Shown here in pieces: positions 47,815 to 58,799 of a DNA stretch of 64,000 nucleotides. Position 1 is the first letter of the stretch. Each line of letters starts with the position of its first letter. Made by a program: the position numbers and the translations under genes. The DNA lies in assembly GCA_011316305.1 (NCBI GenBank), contig SAUG01000009.1, positions 868,001 to 932,000 of the forward strand. The letters run 5' to 3'. This stretch comes from Rusavskia elegans (lineage: Eukaryota; Ascomycota; Lecanoromycetes; Teloschistales; Teloschistaceae). The notes beneath the pieces are model-generated. The model was given only the letters and a program-made list of their open reading frames with translations, was not told the origin of the DNA and did not search any database.

Positions 47815-49622
47815 TTTAGTTATTTGTTTTGGTTTTGGTGCCCGGTAAACCAGTGGTTCGGTGAGCAAATCAAGCGTTGGTACACCAGCATTGAATACAC
47901 GGTAGCAGAACTTGTACCCCAGTTCAGTTGACGCAAATAACGGTTCTTTCCATGGAATTTCAATTCAAATTTGCTCAGCAATGTGACGCATCCTTCCACC
48001 GATGACTCAACCTGTTGCACATCTTCGAGTCAGCACGCCTGGCTGCAAAGCTCTCGACATAAAGGAGGAAGGGGATGGGAGAAATCATTCGGAAATACCA
48101 ACGTCGAATTTTCACAGATAAGTATGCCTCGCAGTCATCGCTTCTTCTTCTTCTTTCACCAGCAACACAAGCCCTGCAATACCCTATCATGTTAGCGGGG
48201 TTCTCTCAAGATGGTCCTATAACTCACATACCCTCGCAAGCACTGCGACTTACCAAAACCCCTTGCGTACGTACATGCTCCCGCAACAGCCACAGCTGCA
48301 AGCTAAACCAGACGGTAGCACCTTCCTGAATGGTCAATACTTCGTCGGACAAGTAAACGGGCGGAAATATTCACCCACATCCGCAACAACCATGCCTACC
48401 CGCGCTGGAACATGGCCAATCAGTGAGTTCTTTGCTACTAGGATGAACTTGACTTACCGGACGTCGACCACCTCGTGGCAGCCAGAGCAAGCTGTCACCT
48501 TGTCAGTCATTGTAAAGATGGATCGAGAAGAAAGATGTATACCTATTCCAACTTCGACATAAATACCCTCCTCACCGCCCTCAAAACGCGCTATCCGACC
48601 TCCCCACCCCCCTTCAGCCCAATCGACCGGGTGACTATGAGTTGATATTAGTCTTGTCTGCTGCTGGACAATCGTATAACTTACAGCTTCTGGCCGTGGT
48701 AGCCAGCGTGCTGGCTGGCGACCGTCTCACGGCTGGCGACCCTCTCAAAGCCACGCGGGCCAAAGAGTACCTTGACAGCTTGGCGGAACGTTTGGGTGCG
48801 GGTTGTACGATGAGTATAGCCGAGGCGAGGACTGTAGATAGATGCTTCGCAGTGTGGCAGGTGGACATAGCGGAAATGTTGGAAGCTGATGATTGTATGT
48901 GACGTCGAGGAAGGACTGGCTTAGAACATTGTGTCAGCATCATGCCGTACACCCGGATCGCCGCACGCAATCAAATCTGGAGCTATACGACAAGGCCATC
49001 CGCCAGGAGCTCGCTTACATGTATGGTATTTGAACCTGCAGTGTTGCAAAATCAGACAAGCAACCCCATAACTGAACACAACAGATCGTAGAAGAAAAGA
49101 CCAAATAGGCGTGCTCGATAAATAAATTTGGAACATACTGGACCGAGGACTGCGAGTGACGAAGTTGTACTCACATGGTGGAGGATTCGTGATCGCGAAT
49201 GAAGAAGGAAATAGTCAAATGGAAGTGATTGACTGCTTCAGCACAGAAATATTAGCCACCGACGACCAAATGTTGAGACCATGAACTCACCGCTGCAAAT
49301 TTTGCCTGATGAACTGCTTCAACCTCAGATCAGCACTATACGGTCGTGTGCGTATCGGATGTACGAAACCTACTGCACCTTTGGCTGTGAAAATTTCTTT
49401 GCTGCTCGAACAATTCAGCTGTCGTCCACTCCCGAACATCACCACCAACTACCAAGGCAGACTTACCACGTGAAATGCAACAATCGTTGCCGCACATGAC
49501 GTTGATGAAACACACATGTATGTATGAAAACTCAATATGACCCCAGACAGGAGCCCCCCAGGGGGGTACGAGAGAAAATAATATATTGGTCTAGCCCACT
49601 GCAAATCGCTCCGGTGCCGCAT
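47815..49622 (-). CDS. Unknown Cys-rich protein gene with ten introns; source of retrocopies
   Basis: Spliced exons 49622-49467, 49401-49379, 49313-49291, 49235-49175, 48915-48685, 48634-48543, 48491-48458, 48404-48375 and 48325-48250 read through in one frame to TAA at 48250: 241 aa from ATG 49622, or 206 aa from ATG 49517. Two further introns (48231-48184, 48098-48012) lie in the 3' UTR, which ends near 47815. Introns have GT-AG borders (GTAAGT, GTGCAG, GTGAGT, GTATAC and others) and are 48-87 nt except intron 4 (259 nt). The protein holds FRQAVKVLFGPRGFERVAS, PVDWAEGGWGGRIARFEGG, then a Cys cluster: ACSGCHEVV, HGCCGCGKVL, ACSCGCCGSM. This may bind metal. I do not recognise the family. The exon borders are confirmed independently by two intronless copies at 54-57 kb, which join exactly these exons. 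A perfect GTAAGT overlaps the stop codon. Confidence 0.78.
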
Positions 49623-49706
49623 ACGGATCGCGTTATATACAAAACAGATGCGCAAATGTGCAGGAAAGACTCACATAAACGCATATACGCGTAAGGTACA
49701 GCAGAC

Positions 49707-52700
49707 TTACATGATGCTTGAAGGATGCGACCTCTGGGATCCATGGCAGCTTTCCTCCAAGCGATTGAAGGAGAGCTCGATCATGTCCTTCGAAAATGTA
49801 TTGGGAATGTTGCATCTGGTCCACTCAAACTGTGATATCCCGAAGAAACAGATTGCCCAGTCCGCAGTCTTTCCGGTGTCCTCTGTCATCAAACGTCGAA
49901 AGTCGGTGTGACCCACCGCCGCACGTAGCACTGATCTCGCTGCTCGAAGTCGTGGGCAGTGGCAGAGAAGATGTTCTGCAGTGTGCATTTCGCCACATTC
50001 GCATCTGTCAGAATGGACCACCTATCGTGAAAGGAATATTAGTCTGCTGCGCAACTGGTCATCTGCCTGATGAACAAACGGACCTTTAACCGGTAGAGAT
50101 ACGTTCTCAGACCACCGACTCCAGTTCTGCATTGGAGCAGCAAAGAGCTCTGTGCTCGAGGCATGTTCTCGTAACGGCTCAGATTCTCCTTTCCCCATGT
50201 GCTCCACAAGACTGGCTGGTCGTCATGCCACTTGCTACTTTGCCGCTCGTTTCGCCATGCCTTCCAGTGTTCATCGGCGCTGTATTCCGCTACTTCCCGA
50301 GCGCAAGCATTGATTGTTTTCGCGAGACCCGTTGGCTTCCCGGAGACCTTCGGCGCGGCGTTCTTGCCGGGGCGGAATGCGGCTTCGCGTTGTGTCCAAC
50401 GCTTCTGTGCCACTTCCTGCAACTTTTGGGCATTACGGTCGAGCACATGGTAGGGGTGTTGATGGAGAAGTGCCCACTTGTGTCTTTGCGGAGACATCGA
50501 TTGCCGGAGATCTTGTATCAGAGTGTCAGGGCCAGGGGCTCTATTCCGGGCTACGAAGGCCAGAGCACAACGATCGAGATAAATTTCAAGAGGCTCGATG
50601 TATAGCTCTTTGAGAAGGTATTGGCCAGGGATCCGCTTGTAGGCCCCTGCGATATGTACGAGGCATTCATACTGTAGCGACTCGAGTCGCTGCATCATCA
50701 AGTTTGACAAACTCCATTTCACCTCTGAACCGCGGAGGAACCAAGCTCCGCATCCATAAGCGATGATGGGTCGTACCTTGGTCAGATAGAGCTGCCTCAT
50801 CCTCAGAAGTTCAGGGCCCCAGATCGAGCGGGAAATGGATCGAAGGCGGCCCATAACCCTTCGCACCTTGCCTTTGATCTGACCTTGTCAGCAGGCACCG
50901 TCCAGTATTTACCAGGACATGGAACTTACGTGTAACACGTGACCTAGCCACGTCAGCCGACTGTCCACAATGACACCCAGAATGCGCATCTTGGTCTCCA
51001 TGCATATTTTAGCTACACCCTCAATGTTGGGCTGGAGAAGACACTTCCGTTGACTTCTGGGTTTCTGAAAATGCATCACCGCATATTTGGATGGCTCGAA
51101 AGTGACACCACTCTCTCTAGCCCATGCCATGACTTCTTCAAACAGCCTCGTCAACATTCTGCAGTTGTTCTCGTGGCTGTCCGACACAACGAGAAGATAG
51201 TTATCATCGACATATGAAAACGCAACTTTGTCTGGATTGCGCAATGTGGAAGAAAGCCGATCAAGCATTGGCGCTGTGAAGAAAAGGAAGAGAATTGGAG
51301 AGAGGGGACTGCCTTGCGGGATGCCGATATTGACAAAGTAAGATCTTTGAGTTGGGTGTCCAGGCATGTCGAGGGTGGTACTCCGGGATGAAAGGAACGA
51401 CCAAACGAATTCAATGATCCAGTCGGGTATTCCTTTTTCGGCCAAAATCTCGAGTAGTTTCGCACGACCGACACGATTATAAGCTCCTTCGATGTCGAAA
51501 CTCATTACAGACGCGTATAGATCCCGACACCAGGCACTGTATACAGAACCCAGCAACTTCCGCAAGGCCCTGGTAGTACATTTGCCCGCAACGCCAAATT
51601 GTGTAGCGGGCAGGATGTTGTATTTGGCACAGAGTTCGCGCAGGCGTTGGGCTATGATCGCCTCGAGTAGTTTGCCGAGGGACGACAGCAACGCAATTGG
51701 GCGCCAGCTTTTGGGCAGGGCGTAGGAATCCTTGTCAGGCTTTCTCATGATCACCGTTCTCGCGTGTCGGAAAGAGATGGGTTCATGGCTAAAGGCAATG
51801 CAAGCCCCAAATAAGCGCTCCAAATATGGCAGAATCATGTCCTTGGCCATTTTGAGGATCTCATTCGCCACTTTGTCATGACCAGCCGCCTTGCCCCTTT
51901 TCAACTTGTTGATCAGTTTTTCGACCTCTCCATCCCTGAGTTCTTGGGGGCATGGATACTGCTCGCGCTGAGGGCTTGCATGAGGTCTAGGGATGGGTGT
52001 AGCAACATGGTCGCTTGTTTCTGGCCATAAATGATCCCTAACGGTGCGACCCATTGTAGGGGAGTTCGTATGAGATACACCGTTCGCATCGATCAGGCTT
52101 TTCAGGTGGGGAGGCGCCGCCGGCTGACAAATACGCTGGCCTAGTCGAGCTACGCGATGTATACCATGATGGCGTCCGGAACTTTTAGCCACGAACCCTC
52201 GCCATTCCCGGCGCTTGAACTGCATCACCGCCTTGTGATGCTTTGCCAGGCGGGCTCGGATTGCCGGCGGACTCATATCCCCGATGCCCCCGGCCTCGCC
52301 GTGGGTGATGTTCCCAAGCTTAGACACGGATGTGCGAGGCTTTGTCAGAGGCACCGAAGAGGTGGTAGCCGCATCGAGCGACTTAGCCAGCTTGGCGGCG
52401 TACTCATCAATCTCCTCAATAGTGTTCAATGTGATGTATCGGTCTAGACTTTGGAGTGCTTTCTTGACATTCTTTTGGACCTGCGGCACGTTGGCTCTCA
52501 TCCAATCGAGACGAGTCCTGGGAACCTGGTCGAGGGTGAGATTGAAAGATGTCTGGATAAGCCTGTGGTCGGATTCGAAGCCGGCCACGTCAACGATGCT
52601 CCACTGCGGGTCCCGGCTGACGATTGCAGAGCTACCAAATACCAGGTCGATGGTGCTGCAGTTTTGGTCGGGCTGTGTCCCTCGAGAGTAGGTGATGGCA

Positions 52701-53350
52701 CCACGTTCCGAAAGCAGTTTCATCTTTGCGCCTGTCACGGCGTAATACAGCTGTTCGGCTTTTGGTTCAACAGCACACGTCATCTGATCACCACCCCAGG
52801 ATCTATGATGCAGATTGAAGTCGCCGAGGAGAACGTGAGTACCCGTTCCCATGCAAGTCTCTTCGAAAAGCTGGTCGACATCGAGTTCATTGTTTCGGTT
52901 GTAGACATTGTGAAAAGCAACGCTACCCGACGGTGTGTCGAGCTGAAGGGTGGCGACCAGATCCGAGTTGGTGTCGTAAGTTTTGACGCCCCAGTGGATA
53001 ATGTCGATGGTGTTCAGTACATAGAAAGCAACGCGTTTCTTCATATCCGGTGGGATTACACCCGGATAGATGTTTGGATTGTCCTGCTCTGTGACCACCC
53101 TTTCGACCTCATACCATAGGTGGTAGGAACCATGACTGGCGAAAGGGAATTTCCGTGGCGGGTCCTGGACACAGATGACCTGAAACGGCTGGGACATTTG
53201 CTTGGCATGGTCCATAAGTTTTGTCAGCCTCTTTTCGCAGTACTTGACGTTGCACGAGGCGAATACAAACGGCGTGTGCGGGGGAGACGTGCCATCAGGC
53301 GGAGGATCAATCGTTGCTGTTGTGGTATTGCTTTCCCGATGTCCCTGCAT
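49707..53350 (-). CDS. LINE-type endonuclease/reverse transcriptase gene carrying two introns
   Basis: Exons 53350-50930, 50878-50084 and 50021-49707 join in phase 0 throughout to 1176 aa. Residues 30-260 form an apurinic-type endonuclease domain (CNVKYCEK, ICVQDPP, LLGDFNLHHRSWGG, STIDLVF, ESDHRLI). The reverse transcriptase domain has SWRPIALLSSLGKLLE, SFDIEGAYNRV, GIPQGSPLSPILF and YVDD at 712-715. The C-terminal zinc knuckle is CECGEMHTAEHLLCHC. All polymerase motifs look intact. Intron 1 (50929-50879, 51 nt) has GTAAGT and GTCAG; intron 2 (50083-50022, 62 nt) has GTCCGT, an ACTAAT branch and GATAG. Without them the frame is broken twice, and removal restores the family pattern (LRTYLYRLK then the knuckle). 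Introns are not expected inside a LINE. The apparent stop ATG TAA overlaps another GTAAGT donor, so the transcript may run on into the next gene. Confidence 0.82.
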
Positions 53351-54029
53351 TCTGCTAGTCGTCCAGGTAGCTCGTATTTCCTGTCGAACCTCTGGCGATT
53401 GTCGTACCGATGAAGGTACTTTTGCGAGTGTCGGTAGAATCGAGAAGCAGCGCTAAGTTCGCTTGGACATGCTTGGGTAGAGATTGAGCCTGATGGATGA
53501 TGGAAGACGGTGACTAGAATGAAGATGGGCGAGTCCAAGAATGGGGTGGAGGGATGGGCAGCTCACAGTCCGGTGTGTGTGGGAGTGGTTGCAAGTATCA
53601 TGGTTGAAGGCGGTTCCCGAGCATATTTGTATCCCCTCTGGACCTGGTTTTGCGGGTAAGCAATCATCAAGCTGGGGTATCCGCGAGATTGAGCATAAAA
53701 GGGATGCCCTAACTTGACTCGCGCAGCACGGGCCCATGCTCCAAGAGGCAGTGAGGGTGGGTGGCTTAGAGTCCAGATCGTAGTAGTGGGTCTCATTTCG
53801 CATGTTGAATCAAGCGAGATGATTGCTGCGGAATCGTCGAGTTGCAAGGGGCGCATGAATGCAGACTTTGACACCACGCTAGCAAGGGCCTGCGCGGGAC
53901 ACGGGTAACGCGGCCGGGGGATGATTCTACGTCATACTAGAAGCAAACCAAATACGATATCAGGGGGGGGATAGCCGACGGTTAAGACCCCTAAGCTCGC
54001 TAGGGCTCGCTCAGAGGGTCTACACTATA
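53351..54029. other. Upstream region of the RT gene and edge of the AT-rich block
   Basis: No gene seen. GC content stays normal up to about 53,930 and falls abruptly by 54,030. The border holds a G run (about 53,963-53,970) and repeated gctcgct motifs. Confidence 0.55.
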
Positions 54030-54079
54030 TGGACTAATTAGTTTAAAAGTCTTTTTTTTTATAATTATATTTTTTAATT

Positions 54080-55636
54080 TCTTTCTAAAAGATTTTTATT
54101 TGAAATTATATTGAATTTTTATATATATATATATATTTCATCAACGTTATATACGGCAACGATTATTATATTTTATATATAAAGAAATTCTCATAGCTAA
54201 AGATATATTCGTATCAACATTTTCTAAAACCGGTTTAAAGCCGGTTTTAGCCGGTTCTTAGTCGGTACGGCTAAAAACGGTTTATAAACGGCTTATTAAC
54301 CGGTTTCGGGTATATTCGAAGCTGCGTAGCTACGCGGCTAAGACGGCTAAAACGACTAAGCGGTTAAAACGGCTAAAAAAATTAAAAAATTCGATTTTAA
54401 ATATATTTATATCTTTATTAATTAGTAGGTCTAGTATATACGCCGATATCTACCGCTAGACTAATTTTATTTAAATCGAAATTATTAGATTTTTTTACTA
54501 AAATCTAATTAGATTAGGTCTAATATAGTTTATTAAATAGATATTCGATTTCCGTTATTTCCGCTTTTAACGGCGGCCGTTAAACTTTATTTTCGAATTA
54601 GATTATAAAGATTTATTTTTAATTTAAATATAGATTCTAGTTTAGACTATTTACTAAATAGATATTCGTACTATAGATATTATTAGAACTCTAATCTATC
54701 GAAAATTTACTTTTTAGATTTTTAGATTATTTGAATTAATTAAATTATTTAGATTATTTAACTGTTAGCCGGTCTAATTTAAAAATCCATTTCAGAATTC
54801 GTTAATACGTCAGGCAAGATTTATAACGCAGTTAATTATTTCTATTTAACTATTTTCTTTTTCATTCGCGATTACGAAATGTTTTACTATATTTAAATGA
54901 TATATACTCTTTATTTGATATTATATATAAATATCAACTTTTAATATTTTCGTTATATCTATTTATTGTATTACGAATTAAATATCTATATTTATCGCTT
55001 CGGTTACATTTATTATATAATTTATATTTTAATATTCCGTTAAACTATTAAAATATTCTTTAGTTTATCTAATTCTAATGAAAACGCTAGATAGTATACT
55101 AGCTATTATAGCTAGAAGTTTTACCCGGTCGATTAAATAAAAAAAAAATAGAAAAATCGGATAGCGTATTTTAAAAGTAGTAAAAAGGCTATCTTTATTA
55201 AAATTAAAATAAATTACTTTAATTATAATAAAATAGTCGACGATTATATAGATAGATATAACTAATATAGATAAAATTATTACCGTCTAATTTAATTTAT
55301 TATTATAACTATTACGGAAATATATATATTTATAAAAACTTTTAGTAAATCGTAGTATTTATAGAAAGTTTATATTACTAGTATTAAAAATAGAAACGAT
55401 AACTATAAAGTATATTTATCTATAAAAATATCTATATTAATTAAATTATCGGTAGAAAAATATATTATATTACTAAATAAATTTAAATAAAAATTCTATA
55501 TAAAAAACCGTTATTTACGTTAATTAAATTAGAATATAAATTCTACTACCGTAAATTTAATACCAGTATACTAACGTTTAATTTATTTATCGAATTACTA
55601 GTTTACCGGATATTGAAATCAAACAAATAACTAAAT
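54080..55636 (+). pseudogene. RIP-mutated intronless copy A of the 48-kb gene
   Basis: 54080-54202 and about 54808-55636 align with the spliced minus-strand sequence of 49575-47815. The differences are overwhelmingly C-to-T and G-to-A. All introns that can be judged are missing at the exon joins. An unrelated insertion of about 600 bp sits at 54203-54807, and 17 extra bases lie at the join that corresponds to intron 4. The copy ends at the same point as the source 3' end (aaacaaataactaaat) and then runs into an A-rich tail of about 20 bases, where the source locus continues with ordinary GC-rich sequence. Confidence 0.85.
54203..54807. mobile_element. Insertion of about 600 bp inside copy A
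   Basis: This segment has no counterpart in copy B or in the source gene, and it breaks copy A at the site corresponding to source intron 2. Its left part is unusually rich in repeats of aaccggtt and cggctaaa motifs, with a 12-bp palindrome gcgtagctacgc near 54,325. It looks like a separate small element inserted later; no coding signal is visible. Confidence 0.5.
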
Positions 55637-55904
55637 AAAAAAATAAAAAAATATAAAGCCGGAAGAAAAAAATATAACTAAAAAACGTTAGAATTTAAAA
55701 ATTTTAGATTTTTTTTAAAATTACTAAATTATTTTATATTACTAAATTTTTGTTAACTAAATTGTTATTTATATATAAATAAACTTTTAAACGTTAAAAG
55801 ATTAAATATAAAATTTCTATAAATTATTTTAAAATATTAGTATTATTAGACTAACTGGAAGGTCTGATATTTCCAAAGGTTAGTTAAATTTATTAGTATA
55901 TCTA

Positions 55905-56875
55905 TCCTTTCTAGAAGGTTTCTATTTGGAATTATATTGAATTTTTATATATATATATATATTTTATTAACGTTATATACGGCAACGATTATTGTATTTC
56001 ACGTATAAAGAAATTTTTATAGCTAAAGTTCATCAGGCAAAATTTACAGCGCAGTTAATTACTTCTATTTAACTATTTTCTTTTCTATTCGCGATTACGA
56101 ATCTTCTATTATTCTTTTCTTAACGTTATATATAATTATTAGCTTCTAATATTTCTGCTATATCTATCTACTATACTGCGAAGTATCTATTTATAGTTCT
56201 CGCCTCGGTTATATTTATTATATAACCTATATCTAAACGTTCTACTAAGTTATTAAAGTATTTTTTAACCCGTGTAGCTTTAAAAGGGTCGCTAGCTATA
56301 AGACGGTCGCTAGCTAGTATACTAGCTACTACGGCTAGAAACTTTACCCGGTCGATTAGATTAAAAGAGAGTAGAAAAGTTAGATAGCGCGTTTTAAAAG
56401 CGGTAAAAAAAGTATTTATATCGAAGTTAAAATAGTTTACTCTGGCTATAATAAGATAGTCGACGTCCGTATAGGTAGATATAGTTATTACGGATATAAA
56501 AAGATATTATCGTCTAGTTTAATTTATAACTATAGCTATTACGGGAGTATATACGTACGTAAAAGATTTTAGTAAATCGTAGTATTTGCGAAAGGTATTA
56601 TAGAACTTATATTACTAGTAAAAGAAAAAGAAAAAGCGATAACTATAAAGTATATTTATCTATAAAAATTCGACGTTAGTTAAATTATCGGTAAAAGGAT
56701 ATATTATATTACTAAGCAAATTTAAATTAAAATTCTATATAAAGAACCGTTATTTATATTAATTAAACTAGAATATAAACTCTACTACCGTATATTTAAT
56801 ACTAGTATATTAACGCTTAATTTACTTACCGAACTATTGGTTTACCGGGTACTAAAATCAAAATAAATAAATAAA
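55905..56875 (+). pseudogene. RIP-mutated intronless copy B of the 48-kb gene
   Basis: This is a continuous 0.97-kb match to the spliced form of the minus-strand gene at 49.6-47.8 kb. For example tacggcaacgattattgtat here corresponds to tgcggcaacgattgttgcat in the source. All ten source introns are absent, each at its GT-AG borders. Copy B is less mutated than copy A, and each keeps source bases that the other has lost, so they mutated separately. Stops are frequent in all frames. Confidence 0.88.
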
Positions 56876-58799
56876 TTAATATATCTATAAACGGAAATCT
56901 AACGGGTAATTATTTTATTTAATATAAAAATAAATTAATTTAATTACTAAAATAATATATAGCGATAACTAATAAATTAAATATAAATTATAAAGGCGTC
57001 GAATTTAAAATCTATATAGATAATAAAATCATCTACTATTTAGATTATTTATTAATTGAAATTACTAAAATAGCTTTATTTTAGAGTATTTATTTACTAA
57101 AATTACTAGAATTACTAAAATTGGAATATTTATAGCGTTTATTTACTAAAGTTACTAAAATATTTTTTTAGTATTAATATTAAAACTGTTTTATATATTT
57201 TTATCTATTAAAATATAATAGAAAATCTAGTACTATATTAAATACTACTATAGTTCTAAAAATACGCCGTCTATATTTATAATACTAAATCTTTTCTTTA
57301 GATTTTTCGTTTTAAAAAACTATCGTCTCTTTTTTTTATAAATAAAATAAAGAAACTATTAACTAAAAATTATTATTAAAAAGTTCTATTTTTAGATATT
57401 AATATATTAGCTATATATTTTTATCGGAATTATTTCTAGTTAAGAAAATTCTATTATATTAATAAAGGTTCTAAAAAGTATATTAGTTATATAAAGTAAA
57501 TTTATTTTTATAACTTTTTTTTATCAAATACTACGTATTAGTATCGTTTTAAAAATAAATAAAAAAAGTTAAAAAGAGAATTATATAAAATATATATAAA
57601 ATAATAGCGTCTATTTCGTTAATTAGATTATATTAAAAAAAAGCAGCGTATTATAGTTAATTGAAAACTATAAAATATTAAAAAGCTAGAATATAACGAT
57701 AATACGAATTCGTTTTTTTCTATCGATCTAAATTCTTTTATCGACGTAGCTTTCGAGTAGATTATTCTATTTAATAACTTTAACTAGTCGATAATTTTTT
57801 AAATTTCTTTTAATAAAACTATTATAGAATCTTTTAATAGTTTACTAAATATTTTTTAGATTTCTAAATATTTTCTAAAATAGAATAATCTTTTTATTTA
57901 ATTAAATAATTCTGACTTTTCTATTATAGAATCTTTTCGACTATAAAGGTATCTTTTTTTTATATTTTAAAATTAAATATCTTTTATAATAGTATTTTAA
58001 AGTCGGTTAGTTTTAAAAAATATATATAGAATACCGGATATATTTTAATATTTTTAAATAAATTAAATTCGAAATTTTAAAATCTTTTTATTTATTTAAT
58101 TTAAAATTATTCGATTTTAATATAATTAAGTTTTTTATTTATAATTTTTATTTTTAGATTTTTTATAAAAAGGTATATTTTATTTCTTTTTTTTTTAACT
58201 AAAATACTATTTTTTATTTTTTATTTTAGTAATTATTCGAATATTTTTATATCTTTAGAATATTTTTATAGATTTTTTTCTAAATATTTATTTCTTAAAT
58301 TACGAATTCTATTAATTTATAAAGTAGCGCCTATTTAAATAGATTTAGATTTTTTTTATTATCGGTATAAAACGGTATTTTTTTTATTATATTTTATTTC
58401 TTTATATTAAATACTAGTTTTACTATTAATAAAAACGAAATCTAATTATTTTAAATATTATTAATATTGTATTCCAGATATTATTTAAACGTCTAGTTAA
58501 TATATTCTATCTATCTATCTATTATTAGATAGAAAGTTATTAATATTTTTAATTTAATACTAAATAGAAAAATAAATATTTTTATATAGTTTAAAGTAAA
58601 AAGTTTATTTCTATTATTTATTAATACTTCTAATAATCTATAGTATCAGAATAAACGATCTAGAATAATAAATCTAAATTTTTTTATTATAAAGTCTTCT
58701 TTTAATAAAATTATATAGATATATTCTATAAATCTATTAATTATATTAAATTTTAAATTATATTTTATATTTATTATTAGATTTTTTAATTTTCGAAAT

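Noticed and set aside
48515..48901. Plus-strand open frame of about 128 codons (SAAGQSYNLQLLAVVASVLA and so on)
   Set aside because: It is antisense to the ten-intron gene. The intronless copies show that GT-AG introns lie on the minus strand, and this frame runs across two of them.
54120..54136. TA-dinucleotide run as a microsatellite
   Set aside because: It corresponds to a catacatacatgtgtgtt-type stretch in the source gene and is a product of RIP, not of slippage.
54080..56875. Copies A and B as the two LTRs of a retrotransposon
   Set aside because: They match exons of the 48-kb gene with its introns removed, end in an A-rich tail in copy A, and enclose only about 270 bp.
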